NCBI RefSeq assembly: GCF_030717955.1
Contig: NZ_JAUZVY010000001.1
Coordinates: 434,001-498,000, forward strand
Source of the DNA: Alkalimonas delamerensis
GTDB lineage: Bacteria; Pseudomonadota; Gammaproteobacteria; Enterobacterales; Alteromonadaceae
Length of the DNA stretch: 64,000 nt
Reading direction: 5' to 3'
Below the pieces are notes generated by a model, which did no database searches, was not told the origin of the DNA, and was given only the letters and a program-made list of their open reading frames with translations. This document shows positions 16,896 to 25,199 of this stretch, in pieces. The position numbers were made by a program, and so were the translations under genes. Position 1 is the stretch's first letter. Every line of letters begins with the position of its first letter.

Positions 16896-18269
16896 TCAAG
16901 GGCTCTGTTCGGTGTTGGCCATTTGATGCCGAAAACGCCGGCCAATCCAGATCAGCAAGCAAAGTGACGGGATCACCATCAAGGCGGTAATGGCGAAGAA
17001 CAGCGCCCAGTTGCCATCCAGATAGTCGACCAGTTCGCCGCTAAACGAAGCCAGGGTAGTGCGTCCCAGGTTCCCCAAGGAAGCCAGCAGGGCATATTGT
17101 GTCGCTGAGAAAGCGCGCCCGGTTAAAAAGGTCAGGAAGGAAACAAAAGCCACCGTGGAAAATGCACTGGTAAAGTTATCAACCAGAATGGTGGCTAAAA
17201 AGAGGTTGGTGTTTGGGCCGACCATGGCGATCCAGGAAAACATCAGGTTGCTGGCCGCCATGGCAACACCGCCGATAAACAAACCACGTAAAATGCCAAA
17301 GCGAATATTGATGGCACTGCCAAGCAATGTAAACACCACCATGGCAACCCAGCCAATCAGCTTGGAGTATTCGGCAATTTGTTCATTGCTAAAACCGACT
17401 TCCCGGTAAAATGGAATCGACATTCGGCCCAGAAAAGCTTCGCCAATTTTGAATAAAAACACAAAGCACAAAATCGCCAACGCCAAACCCCAGCCATTGC
17501 GACGAAAAAACTCGGCGAAAGGTTCAATCACGGTCACACTGAGCCAAACCAGGTAGCCGCGCAGTCCGCCTTGGCCCAGGTGCTGTTGGTAGCGCTGACT
17601 GGCTTGCTGTTGCAGGGCTTCGCGCTCTTTGCCGGGCTCCCGGATAAACAGGGTCGCCAGTATCAGCAGCAATTGCACCCCAGCCATGCCCAAATAGACT
17701 GCGGGCCAGCCGAAGGTATCGGCATTGAAAAAAGCCAGTGCCCCAGGCAGGGAGTAGCCTGTCCACCAGCCGATCACCGCCATGGCCGCGGCAGGGGGCA
17801 GTCGCAGCTTATCGCCGGCGATGATGTCGATGCGGTAGGCATCAATGGCCACATCCTGAGTGGAGGAAGCGATGGCGATGGACAGCGCCAGCAAAGAGGT
17901 CCAAAGCAGGCTGTAGCCTGGGTTGGTAAAAGCAATGGTTAAGGTTGCAGCCAGAATCAAACTTTGCATCAGCAAAATCCAGCTGCGGCGCTGACCTAAC
18001 CAGCGATACAACAAGGGCAGCCGGACCCTATCCAGCAAGGGGGCCCATAAAAAATTTAGCGCGTACACCACAAAGATGGAGCCAAAATAGCCAATGGCGG
18101 CCCTGGATAAGCCGGCATCTTGCAGCCAGCCGCTCATGTTGGAGCCAATCAACACCCAGGGAAAGCCAGAGGCACAGCCCATCAGGAAAATATACAAGAG
18201 ACGAATATCGGAATAACTGTCCAGCGCCTCGCGCCAGCTTTGTACTTTGCTTTCTGCTTTGAATAACAT
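16896..18269 (-). CDS. ampG: AmpG-type muropeptide permease (MFS)
   Basis: A 457-residue major-facilitator protein of the AmpG family, which imports GlcNAc-anhydroMurNAc peptides from the periplasm for cell-wall recycling. Family marks include FLMGCASGFPWVLIGSNMSGWL at the first helix (here only the start LMGCASGFPW is quoted as key), NFLWAPLLDRVRLP in the loop after helix 2, and ASSTQDVAIDAYRID. Twelve or more hydrophobic segments are visible. yajG lies a few genes upstream on the same strand; ampG and yajG are neighbours in E. coli too, which supports the assignment. Confidence 0.92.
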   Translation of the reverse strand: MLFKAESKVQSWREALDSYSDIRLLYIFLMGCASGFPWVLIGSNMSGWLQDAGLSRAAIGYFGSIFVVYALNFLWAPLLDRVRLPLLYRWLGQRRSWILLMQSLILAATLTIAFTNPGYSLLWTSLLALSIAIASSTQDVAIDAYRIDIIAGDKLRLPPAAAMAVIGWWTGYSLPGALAFFNADTFGWPAVYLGMAGVQLLLILATLFIREPGKEREALQQQASQRYQQHLGQGGLRGYLVWLSVTVIEPFAEFFRRNGWGLALAILCFVFLFKIGEAFLGRMSIPFYREVGFSNEQIAEYSKLIGWVAMVVFTLLGSAINIRFGILRGLFIGGVAMAASNLMFSWIAMVGPNTNLFLATILVDNFTSAFSTVAFVSFLTFLTGRAFSATQYALLASLGNLGRTTLASFSGELVDYLDGNWALFFAITALMVIPSLCLLIWIGRRFRHQMANTEQSP

Positions 18270-18340
18270 CGGGAGATCTCAAGGCTGCGAAGGGCAAACC
18301 ATAGCAAAGCTCGGCCGGTTCGAAAATAGTCCGGATTAAA

Positions 18341-18661
18341 TTAAGGGCGGATCCCAACGCAATCCAGTGGCAGCTGACCTTTGCCACGCAGAAAACTCAG
18401 GCAGTTAAGCAGGTTGTGTTGCAGTACCTGATCGCTTTTTAGCTGATGCTCCGGCCAGAACTCCAGTTGATGCATCAGATGCCAGAACACTTGCTCCCGG
18501 AGGTTTTGAGGGGTTTTAAGCTGAATGCCAAACTGGCCCCACTCTTCCAGCGTATCCCAGATAAAAAGATGCAGCTCATGGTGGGGCAGCTGCCCGCGGA
18601 AAAAGCGGGAGGCGTAAAAGATAAGTTGCCGTGTTTTTAGCTCGATAAATTGTTCCAGCAT
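18341..18661 (-). CDS. Conserved-looking hypothetical protein
   Basis: A 106-residue, soluble, helix-rich protein with many aromatic and histidine residues (LKTRQLIFYASRFFRG, LHLFIWDTLEEWGQFG, VFWHLMHQLEFWPEHQL). No catalytic motif, signal peptide or membrane segment is visible. It lies between ampG and ppiA on the same strand, with gaps of 71 and 85 bases, so it may belong to the same transcript. I do not recognise a family and give no function. Confidence 0.65.
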   Translation of the reverse strand: MLEQFIELKTRQLIFYASRFFRGQLPHHELHLFIWDTLEEWGQFGIQLKTPQNLREQVFWHLMHQLEFWPEHQLKSDQVLQHNLLNCLSFLRGKGQLPLDCVGIRP

Positions 18662-18746
18662 ACACCGACCTCTGCACTTGTGATGCCAGCAAAATGCCTT
18701 GCTGTTAGTGCAAGTATAGCTGGCTGTGTCGGCGATGCCGGAAAAA

Positions 18747-19337
18747 TTACTCTTCCGGCACCAGACTCACCCGATGCAGTACGATCGGCTCTACCGGGAC
18801 ATCGGGCCAGCCAGTAACCTGGTGGTGTGCGGTTTCAAGCTCATTGACTTGCTGCAGGATGTCCATGCCTTCCATCACCCGGCCAAAGACGGTGTAGCCC
18901 CAGCGCGCACCTGGATCCAGGCTCCCATTGTCTTTCAGATTAAAGTAAAACTGACTGCTGGCACTGTGCGGATTATTGGTGCGCGCCATGGCAATGGTGC
19001 CTTGCTCATTACGCAGGCCATTGCCGGACTCATTAAATATAGGTTCTAAGGTGGCGATGCCTTCAAAATCCAGGTTGTAACCACCGCCTTGCAGCACAAA
19101 ATCGGCAATCAGCCGGTGAAAGATTGTTTCGTTGTAGCGTTGGGTTTTCACATAGCTCAGGAAGTTGTTCACCGTAATGGGAGCGCGGCTGCGATCCAGC
19201 TCCACCTTAATGTCACCTAAGGAAGTATGAAACACCACCCGCGGAAATAGGTTATCTGGCTGCAGACTTTCGCCTGCTGTGGCAGGAAAGAAGAGGGTGG
19301 CTATGAAAAGAATGCTGCTGATAAGCCAGGGTTTCAT
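18747..19337 (-). CDS. ppiA: Periplasmic cyclophilin-type peptidyl-prolyl isomerase
   Basis: A 196-residue cyclophilin with an N-terminal signal peptide (hydrophobic to about residue 20, ending PATAG). It speeds proline isomerisation of exported proteins. The core motifs are YNETIFHRLIADFVLQGGG, the AMARTNNPHSASSQFYFN block and the GYTVFGRVMEGMDI stretch, all cyclophilin hallmarks. Both export and length fit PpiA better than cytosolic PpiB. Its ATG overlaps the yajG stop by ATGA, so it is translationally coupled. Confidence 0.9.
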   Translation of the reverse strand: MKPWLISSILFIATLFFPATAGESLQPDNLFPRVVFHTSLGDIKVELDRSRAPITVNNFLSYVKTQRYNETIFHRLIADFVLQGGGYNLDFEGIATLEPIFNESGNGLRNEQGTIAMARTNNPHSASSQFYFNLKDNGSLDPGARWGYTVFGRVMEGMDILQQVNELETAHHQVTGWPDVPVEPIVLHRVSLVPEE

Positions 19338-19903
19338 TGTAGTTGTCTCCTTAGGTACTGTTGCCAGTGTTGATCGTGCAGAATATCGTGCAATACCCGC
19401 TCTGTCAGTTGGTTAAGCTCGCGCTCCACTGAGGCGGGATCGACTTTAAAGGGTGCTGTGTAGCTGCTCTGACCGCTAAAGCGTTTGCGGTAGTGCCCGC
19501 CTTCTGAGCGGATGGCGACTTCAATCACCACTTCGGAGTGCACTTCATGATCCAGTGGGTGCTGTTTGGCTTGCGCCAGCAGGGTCAGCACATTGAATTG
19601 CAACTGCGTGCTGGCGGCCGGTTCCAGCAGAGCGCCGGCGGCCTGGAACTGCTGTGCCAGCAGCGATTGCAACTGTGCACGCCAATCTGGCTTGTTGGGT
19701 AAGGCGACCACTTTGTCCACTGTCTGGATGGTCAGCATGGAGGATTTTGGCCTTTTATCCAGCAATTGCCAGCCAAAGCTGCTGGTGCCAAGGTTTAAAC
19801 TGGCGCTGGCTTCAGGCTTTGGACTAATAAAAAGCGGGCGATGCGGGCTGGCGCAGGCGCTGATCAGCAGCACGCTGAATACTATGGCAAAAAACAACTT
19901 CAT
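19334..19903 (-). CDS. yajG: YajG-like lipoprotein
   Basis: A 189-residue lipoprotein. The signal ends in a lipobox, LLISACAS, with the modified cysteine near residue 17. The mature part has the YajG pattern (SFGWQLLDKRPKSSMLTIQT, an N-terminal beta region, then a helix with LQSLLAQQF). ATG 19903 gives a proper signal peptide; a start 17 codons upstream would bury it. Both ends overlap neighbours by 4 bases (rlmG upstream, ppiA downstream), a tight operon. Role of the family is not established; it is usually linked with ampG. Confidence 0.85.
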   Translation of the reverse strand: MKLFFAIVFSVLLISACASPHRPLFISPKPEASASLNLGTSSFGWQLLDKRPKSSMLTIQTVDKVVALPNKPDWRAQLQSLLAQQFQAAGALLEPAASTQLQFNVLTLLAQAKQHPLDHEVHSEVVIEVAIRSEGGHYRKRFSGQSSYTAPFKVDPASVERELNQLTERVLHDILHDQHWQQYLRRQLQ

Positions 19904-21066
19904 TTTCGGCGCTCCGATTCCAGAATAACAAATTTCTTTTGGCTGGCCAGACAACGTACACCGCCAAACAAGGCACTGAGTTGTTGGCCGTAGGGCAAAT
20001 GGCGGTTGGCTACAATGCGCAGCCGGCCGCCCGGCTTAAGCACGCGCCAGGCATCGTGAAACATTTGCCGGGCCAAGTGGCTGGTAATGGTGTCCTGTTG
20101 ATGAAAAGGAGGGTTGCACAGCACCCAGTCCACACTTTGGTCTGCCAGTTGGCTCAGACCATCGTCTTGCGAAAAAGTGCATTGCTCAAGCAAGGCAGGC
20201 AGACTTTGCGCGACACTGAGCTTGGCGGATGCGACAGCCATCGCCGACTCATCGCTGAAAAGTACCTGCAATGCCGGGTTGGCGACTAAAGCACTCAGCC
20301 CCAGCACACCATTGCCACATCCTAAGTCGACCAGTCGTTGCTCTGGTTCTGTGGTAGGTAAATGCTGCAGGAAAAAGCGGGCACCAATATCCAGCCGCTC
20401 ACCACTGAACACATTGGCATGATTGACCAGGGTGAGTCCAGTTTGCTCCAATGGCCAGCTTTTCGGCCAGTCAGACTGAGGTGCGTGACGAGGTGTTGCC
20501 AGTGACGTCTGCAGATAACGGCATTTGCGCTGGGTTAAAGAAGCGCTGGTCGGTCCTAGTGTGTTGTGAAAAAGCAGCAGCAAATTCTTATGAATATCCC
20601 GAGCTCTGGCAGCCACCAGCAGTTGGTCGCCATGCTGAAGCTTGGCACCCAGCAGGTTCAGTTGATACGCCAGGTAGCCATGATCGCGAGGAATACGCAT
20701 CAGCACCAAAGCAAACGAATCTGGCAGTGGTGCCAGGCTATCTAGCCACTGCACCTGCTGTGTTGGCAGTTGATTCAACTGCAAATTAGCCTTGCAGGCC
20801 TGCTGGCTGACCAGGGAATCACTGACATGAACCAGCTGCAGTTGAGGGTAGCGTGCCAGCAGCAGACAGCTTAAAGCGCCAAATTGGTCATTGAGCACCA
20901 GCACAGGCTGGCTGACACTAAGCTGGTTGGATGCCAGTCGTTTCAATGCAGCGCTAAGCAGCAACTCGTCGACCGCATCCCAGGCTTGTAAATTGACAAA
21001 GTCAGTGTCGGTTGGCCAGCGCTTTAATTGCAGATGGATCCCGGCCAACGTAAAATGCGTATTCAT
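19900..21066 (-). CDS. rlmG: 23S rRNA (guanine-1835-N2)-methyltransferase
   Basis: A 388-residue two-domain methyltransferase of the RsmC/RlmG group, which methylates G1835 of 23S rRNA using S-adenosylmethionine. The N-terminal half is a degenerate methyltransferase-like fold. The C-terminal half has the SAM motif LVDLGCGNGVLGLSAL and the catalytic VLCNPPFHQQ. RlmG rather than RsmC is chosen from overall length and the N-terminal WDAVDELLL region, from memory. It is first of the rlmG-yajG-ppiA series and stands divergent from the AlkB-like gene, with 32 bases between. Confidence 0.85.
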   Translation of the reverse strand: MNTHFTLAGIHLQLKRWPTDTDFVNLQAWDAVDELLLSAALKRLASNQLSVSQPVLVLNDQFGALSCLLLARYPQLQLVHVSDSLVSQQACKANLQLNQLPTQQVQWLDSLAPLPDSFALVLMRIPRDHGYLAYQLNLLGAKLQHGDQLLVAARARDIHKNLLLLFHNTLGPTSASLTQRKCRYLQTSLATPRHAPQSDWPKSWPLEQTGLTLVNHANVFSGERLDIGARFFLQHLPTTEPEQRLVDLGCGNGVLGLSALVANPALQVLFSDESAMAVASAKLSVAQSLPALLEQCTFSQDDGLSQLADQSVDWVLCNPPFHQQDTITSHLARQMFHDAWRVLKPGGRLRIVANRHLPYGQQLSALFGGVRCLASQKKFVILESERRK

Positions 21067-21098
21067 AGAAATTCTGTACGTAAATCAGGGCAGTCATT

Positions 21099-21710
21099 TT
21101 GACACGTGCTATCTCACAGCTCAAGCCAGAGTGCTGGCAACTTCCCGGTGCGTCATTGCAGCTTTGGCGCGGTTGGTTGGCTGAGCCAGAGGCAAGCAAA
21201 GGTTACCGCCAGTTGGTGGATGAGTTGCCTTGGCAGCAGCCTTCGATCCGATTGTTCGGTCGGGAGCACCCGATACCCAGACGTCAGGTATGGATGGGGG
21301 ATGAGGGGGCCCGGTATCGCTACTCGGGCACTTTGTTCCAGCCAGATGCCTGGCATCCTCTGGTGGCAAACTGGCAGCAACGGTTGAGTACAGCCTTGCA
21401 GCAGCCCTTTAATTCGGCTCTGCTCAATTGGTACCGTTCTGGATTGGATCACATGGGTTGGCATGCCGATAACGAAGCGGAGCTTGGCAACGATCCCTGC
21501 ATAGCGTCCCTGAGTTTGGGGGAGGCGAGGCGGTTTGATTTAAAGCATCGTCACCATCCATGGCAGTTGCAATTGAATCTGGGGCATGGCGACTTGTTGG
21601 TAATGGCGGCAGGCTGTCAGCAGCACTGGTTGCATCGGATCCCGAAACAGAGCCGTGTCAGCGGGGGGCGGCTGAACCTGACCTTTCGTTATATTGTGCC
21701 TGCTGTTTAG
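21099..21710 (+). CDS. AlkB-like 2-oxoglutarate/Fe(II) dioxygenase
   Basis: A 203-residue AlkB-family enzyme, expected to remove alkyl lesions from DNA or RNA bases by oxidative demethylation. The iron ligands are visible: H-x-D in GWHADNEAEL, and the distal histidine in QQHWLHRIPK. The arginines that hold 2-oxoglutarate are in RVSGGRLNLTFRY. Substrate recognition motifs resemble the AlkB homologue 2/3-type group (LLNWYRSGLDHMGWHAD). The frame has no ATG near its start; TTG 21099 is the best choice, since the only upstream alternatives are ATT, ATC and GTC. No Ada-type operator is evident. Confidence 0.88.
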   Translation: MTRAISQLKPECWQLPGASLQLWRGWLAEPEASKGYRQLVDELPWQQPSIRLFGREHPIPRRQVWMGDEGARYRYSGTLFQPDAWHPLVANWQQRLSTALQQPFNSALLNWYRSGLDHMGWHADNEAELGNDPCIASLSLGEARRFDLKHRHHPWQLQLNLGHGDLLVMAAGCQQHWLHRIPKQSRVSGGRLNLTFRYIVPAV

Positions 21711-21838
21711 ACCAATTTATTTTTTCACGTGTCGCCAGCGGTTTAGTCTGCAATAAAATGCTTGACAGCAAAATGGGACTGGCAACTTTAGCCGGCTTAA
21801 CTAGAGTAAAACCGAGGGACCTACAGAGGATGAAGTCA

Positions 21839-22165
21839 ATGTTAATCCACACACGAATAGAGCAAAAGTTACTGGATGCTTTTGACCCCGAGGTACTGGA
21901 TGTAACCAACGAAAGCTACCTGCACAATGTGCCTGCCGGCTCGGAGTCCCACTTTAAAGTGGTTATCGTCACGCCGCAATTTGAAGGCATGCGGCTGTTG
22001 CAGCGGCATCGGGCCGTGAATGCCATTGTTGCCGAAGAGTTGGCCGAGCACATCCATGCGCTGGCGCTGCACACTTACACACCAAGCGAGTGGTACCAGT
22101 ACTATGCCGAAAAGCCACCAGCTTCTCCCAAATGCCTGGGTGGCGAAAAGAAAGCCATCGTCTAG
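21839..22165 (+). CDS. bolA: BolA family protein
   Basis: A 108-residue BolA protein, a partner of monothiol glutaredoxins in iron handling and a regulator of cell shape. It matches E. coli BolA closely: RIEQKLLDAFDPEVLDV, then ESYLHNVPAGSESHFKVV and EELAEHIHALALHTYTP. The AGAGG box at 21825-21829 favours ATG 21839 over ATG 21830. A TTGACA at 21762-21767 may be its -35 box. An inverted repeat follows at 22192. With erpA 6 kb away, this is the second iron-sulfur-related gene in the region. Confidence 0.95.
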   Translation: MLIHTRIEQKLLDAFDPEVLDVTNESYLHNVPAGSESHFKVVIVTPQFEGMRLLQRHRAVNAIVAEELAEHIHALALHTYTPSEWYQYYAEKPPASPKCLGGEKKAIV

Positions 22166-22191
22166 CTTATCAATTAAATAGCATCCAATTA

Positions 22192-22234
22192 AACAGCATC
22201 GTACGGTAGGCTCGGGCCTGATTGCGATGCTGTT
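22192..22234. repeat. Inverted repeat after bolA
   Basis: A perfect 10-base arm, AACAGCATCG, returns as CGATGCTGTT across a 23-base loop. No T run follows, so it is a weak terminator candidate or an RNA-stabilising hairpin. Confidence 0.4.
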
Positions 22235-22321
22235 GCCCGATGAAAAATCACCTGATCCGACCAGCTTTGTCTGCTAAAGTCTTACACTAGTCGCAATTTC
22301 TACTCTGAATAACAGGACTGA

Positions 22322-23518
22322 ATGATGGTAATTCAACCCAAAATCCGTGGTTTTATCTGTACCAATGCCCATCCAACCGGTTGTGCCGCTCATGTCAAAC
22401 AGCAAATTGATTATGTTCGCCAGCGTGGCCCCATCGCCAATGGGCCTAAAAATGTGTTGGTGATTGGTGCATCCACTGGCTACGGATTGGCATCGCGCAT
22501 TGCGGCCGCCTTTGGCTCCGGAGCCAACACCCTGGGTATTTTCTTTGAAAAAGAGCCCACCGCCAGCAAAACGGCTTCTGCCGGTTGGTACAACAGTGCC
22601 GCCTTTGAGCAGGAAGCGTTAAAAGCCGGTCTTTGGTGCAAACACCTGAATGGCGATGCCTTTACCGACGAGCTGAAAGCCAAAACCATCGATGTGATTC
22701 AGCAGGAAATGGGCAAAATTGATTTGGTGGTTTACAGCCTGGCCGCGCCTCGCCGAAAAGATCCGGTCAGTGGGGAGGTCTACAGCTCGGTATTAAAACC
22801 GATTGGTCAGGCCTACACCGAGAAAAACCTCAATACCAGCAAGCGGGTGATTGAAGAAGTCAGTGTGGAGCCAGCCAACGAGGACGAAATTTTCAATACT
22901 GTCAAAGTAATGGGTGGCGAAGATTGGGAGCGTTGGTTGGATCAGCTTCATGCCGCTGGTGTGCTGGCGGATGATTGCCAGACCGTGGCTTACACCTACA
23001 TTGGCAAAGAGTTAACCTGGCCGATTTATGGCAAAGCAACCATTGGTAAGGCAAAAGAAGACTTGGACCGGGCTGCCGCTGCTTTGACCGCCAAGTTAGC
23101 GGATAAAAAGGGCAAAGCTTATGTCGCCTCATTAAAGGCGGTGGTCACTCAGGCCAGCTCTGCCATTCCGATTATGCCATTGTACATTTCGTTGCTGTAT
23201 CGGGTGATGAAAGCGGAAGGCAGCCATGAAGGCTGCATCGAGCAGATCGATGGTCTGTTTCGTGAAGGCTTGTATCATGCAGCGCCTGCACTGGATGACG
23301 CCGGCCGTCTGCGTCAAGATGGCAAAGAGCTGGCCGAACATGTGCAAGCTGAAGTCAAAGCCCTTTGGCAGCAAGTCGAGACCGACAACATTGACACCCT
23401 TACCGATTACGCCGGTTACCATCAGGACTTCCTGCAGCTGTTTGGCTTTGGCGTTGAAGGCGTCGATTACGAGGCCGATGTCAGCCCTGAAGTGCCGCTA
23501 CTGCAATTGCAGGACTGA
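22322..23518 (+). CDS. fabV: Enoyl-ACP reductase FabV (NADH-dependent trans-2-enoyl reductase)
   Basis: A 398-residue FabV-type enoyl reductase, the last step of each fatty-acid elongation cycle. The N-terminus VIQPKIRGFICTNAHPTGC and the NAD-binding GASTGYGLASRIAAAFG are characteristic; the catalytic Y-x8-K motif lies in YTYIGKELTWPIYGKATIGKAK, of which the tyrosine in TYIGKELTWP and lysine in KATIG are key. This class is poorly inhibited by triclosan (family knowledge). ATG 22322 or ATG 22325 could be the start. A UUCG-loop terminator follows at once. Confidence 0.95.
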   Translation: MMVIQPKIRGFICTNAHPTGCAAHVKQQIDYVRQRGPIANGPKNVLVIGASTGYGLASRIAAAFGSGANTLGIFFEKEPTASKTASAGWYNSAAFEQEALKAGLWCKHLNGDAFTDELKAKTIDVIQQEMGKIDLVVYSLAAPRRKDPVSGEVYSSVLKPIGQAYTEKNLNTSKRVIEEVSVEPANEDEIFNTVKVMGGEDWERWLDQLHAAGVLADDCQTVAYTYIGKELTWPIYGKATIGKAKEDLDRAAAALTAKLADKKGKAYVASLKAVVTQASSAIPIMPLYISLLYRVMKAEGSHEGCIEQIDGLFREGLYHAAPALDDAGRLRQDGKELAEHVQAEVKALWQQVETDNIDTLTDYAGYHQDFLQLFGFGVEGVDYEADVSPEVPLLQLQD

Positions 23519-23524
23519 TTGTTT

Positions 23525-23547
23525 AAGCCACCTTCGGGTGGCTTTTT
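23525..23547 (+). terminator. Rho-independent terminator of fabV
   Basis: Stem AAGCCACC / GGTGGCTT with a TTCG tetraloop followed by a run of five T. Confidence 0.92.
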
Positions 23548-23859
23548 ATTGGCTAAACGCTCGGCGCTATACCACCAAAGTTGGCATAGCCCCCGGCATG
23601 AAAAATCAGTAAAATGCAACCAAGCTGATGAAAGTTTGTACAATTTGACTAGACTAGAATGCAAGCGCATGGACGACGATAAATTTTCATGAACGCATGG
23701 ATAGCCGCGGCGTTTGATGGTAAAATCCGCGCCTTTATTACGTGTATCTGACTTTGGAACCTGCAAACTTGCAGAAGTTCCCAGCCAGTCGGGTGCGCTG
23801 CGAGGTCGGCAGCTGAAAAACTGAACCTGTTTCTTCCCAAACTAGTAGTGCAAGTACGT
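23548..23859. other. Leader/promoter region of the nqr operon
   Basis: About 310 bases without a gene. A hairpin with arms GGAAC-CTGCA and TGCAG-AA-GTTCC lies at 23756-23781. I found no confident promoter boxes and no known riboswitch. The distance suggests a long 5' leader or distal control of nqr. Confidence 0.5.
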
Positions 23860-25197
23860 ATGATAAAACTCAAAAAAGGCTTGGACATTCCCCTCGCGGG
23901 CAGTCCTAAACAAGAGATAACCGACGGGCCTGCTATCAAGCGCGTCGCCGTACTCGGCGAAGAGTTTCATGGTATGCGTCCGACCATGTTGGTCGAAGTT
24001 GGCGATACGGTAAAGAAAGGCCAGGGCTTGTTTGAAGACAAGAAAACCCCTGGTGTCATCTTTACCGCCCCAGCTTCGGGTAAAGTGGTTGAGATCAACC
24101 GTGGTGCTAAGCGGGTGTTGCAGTCTGTGGTGATTGAGGTGCAGGGCAGCGATGCAGTGCAATTCGAGAAATACAGCCCAGAGCAACTGGCAGGCTTGAG
24201 TTCAGAGCAGGTGCGCAAGAACCTGGTCGACTCCGGTTTGTGGGTGGGTTTCCGTACCCGTCCATTTAGCCAGACCCCGGCCATCGACAGCACCGCCAAA
24301 GCCATTTTCGTCACAGCAATGGATAGCAATCCGTTGGCTGCCGACCCGGCTGTGATCATCAACGCCAATGCCGATGCTTTCCAGCAAGGACTGGCGGTGT
24401 TGAAGCACCTGACCTCCGGCAAGCTGTACCTGTGCAAAAAAGCCGGTGTGGCTTTGCCTGAAGTGGCTGGTGTCGAGACGGCGGAATTTGATGGCCCGCA
24501 TCCGGCTGGTTTGCCGGGTACCCATATCCACTATCTGGAAGGTGCATCCTTACAAAAAGTGGTGTGGCACATTGGTTATCAGGATGTCATTGCCATTGGC
24601 CAGTTGTTCACCAGCGGTGAGTTGCCAGCCGAGCGGGTTGTTGCCTTGGCCGGTCCTGTAGTGAAATCGCCACGTTTGGTTAAAACCGTGCTGGGCGCTT
24701 CACTGGAAGAGCTTTGCGCTGGTGAACTTGTCGAAGGCGATCATCGTATTATCTCAGGATCGGTTCTGGCCGGTACTGCAGCTCACGGTGTGCACGGTTA
24801 CCTGGGGCGTTTTCATTCGCAGGTTTCCGTTTTGGCTGACGGCAGTGAAAAACACTTCCTTGGCTGGATTGCTCCGGGGAAAGAGAAATTCTCTATTACC
24901 CGTGCCTATCTGGGGCACCTGGCGCCGAAAAAGCTGTTCAACCTGACCACCACTACCAATGGTTCTTCCCGTGCCATGGTACCGATCGGAAATTACGAGC
25001 GGGTCATGCCACTGGATATTTTGCCCACTTTGTTGTTGCGTGATCTGTGCTCCGGTGATACCGACAGCGCCCAGGCACTTGGCTGCCTTGAACTGGACGA
25101 AGAAGACTTGGCTCTGTGTACCTTTGTGTGCCCAGGCAAGTACGATTACGGCTCCATTCTGCGTAGCTGCCTGACGACGATCCAGAAGGAAGGCTAA
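23860..25197 (+). CDS. nqrA: Na+-translocating NADH:quinone reductase subunit A
   Basis: A 445-residue soluble subunit of Na+-NQR, bound to the cytoplasmic face and associated with quinone binding. The start IKLKKGLDIPLAGSPKQ is the NqrA signature, followed by GMRPTMLVEVGDTVKKGQ, a biotinyl/lipoyl-like stretch. ATG 23860 is chosen over GTG 23848 because homologues begin MIK-KKGLD. It is the first gene of nqrABCDEF-apbE-nqrM, all on one strand with gaps of 22 bases or fewer, or overlaps. Confidence 0.97.
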   Translation: MIKLKKGLDIPLAGSPKQEITDGPAIKRVAVLGEEFHGMRPTMLVEVGDTVKKGQGLFEDKKTPGVIFTAPASGKVVEINRGAKRVLQSVVIEVQGSDAVQFEKYSPEQLAGLSSEQVRKNLVDSGLWVGFRTRPFSQTPAIDSTAKAIFVTAMDSNPLAADPAVIINANADAFQQGLAVLKHLTSGKLYLCKKAGVALPEVAGVETAEFDGPHPAGLPGTHIHYLEGASLQKVVWHIGYQDVIAIGQLFTSGELPAERVVALAGPVVKSPRLVKTVLGASLEELCAGELVEGDHRIISGSVLAGTAAHGVHGYLGRFHSQVSVLADGSEKHFLGWIAPGKEKFSITRAYLGHLAPKKLFNLTTTTNGSSRAMVPIGNYERVMPLDILPTLLLRDLCSGDTDSAQALGCLELDEEDLALCTFVCPGKYDYGSILRSCLTTIQKEG

Positions 25198-25199
25198 TC

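Noticed and set aside
22192..22234. Terminator or small RNA after bolA.
   Set aside because: The inverted repeat is perfect, but the loop is 23 bases and no T run follows; kept only as a repeat.
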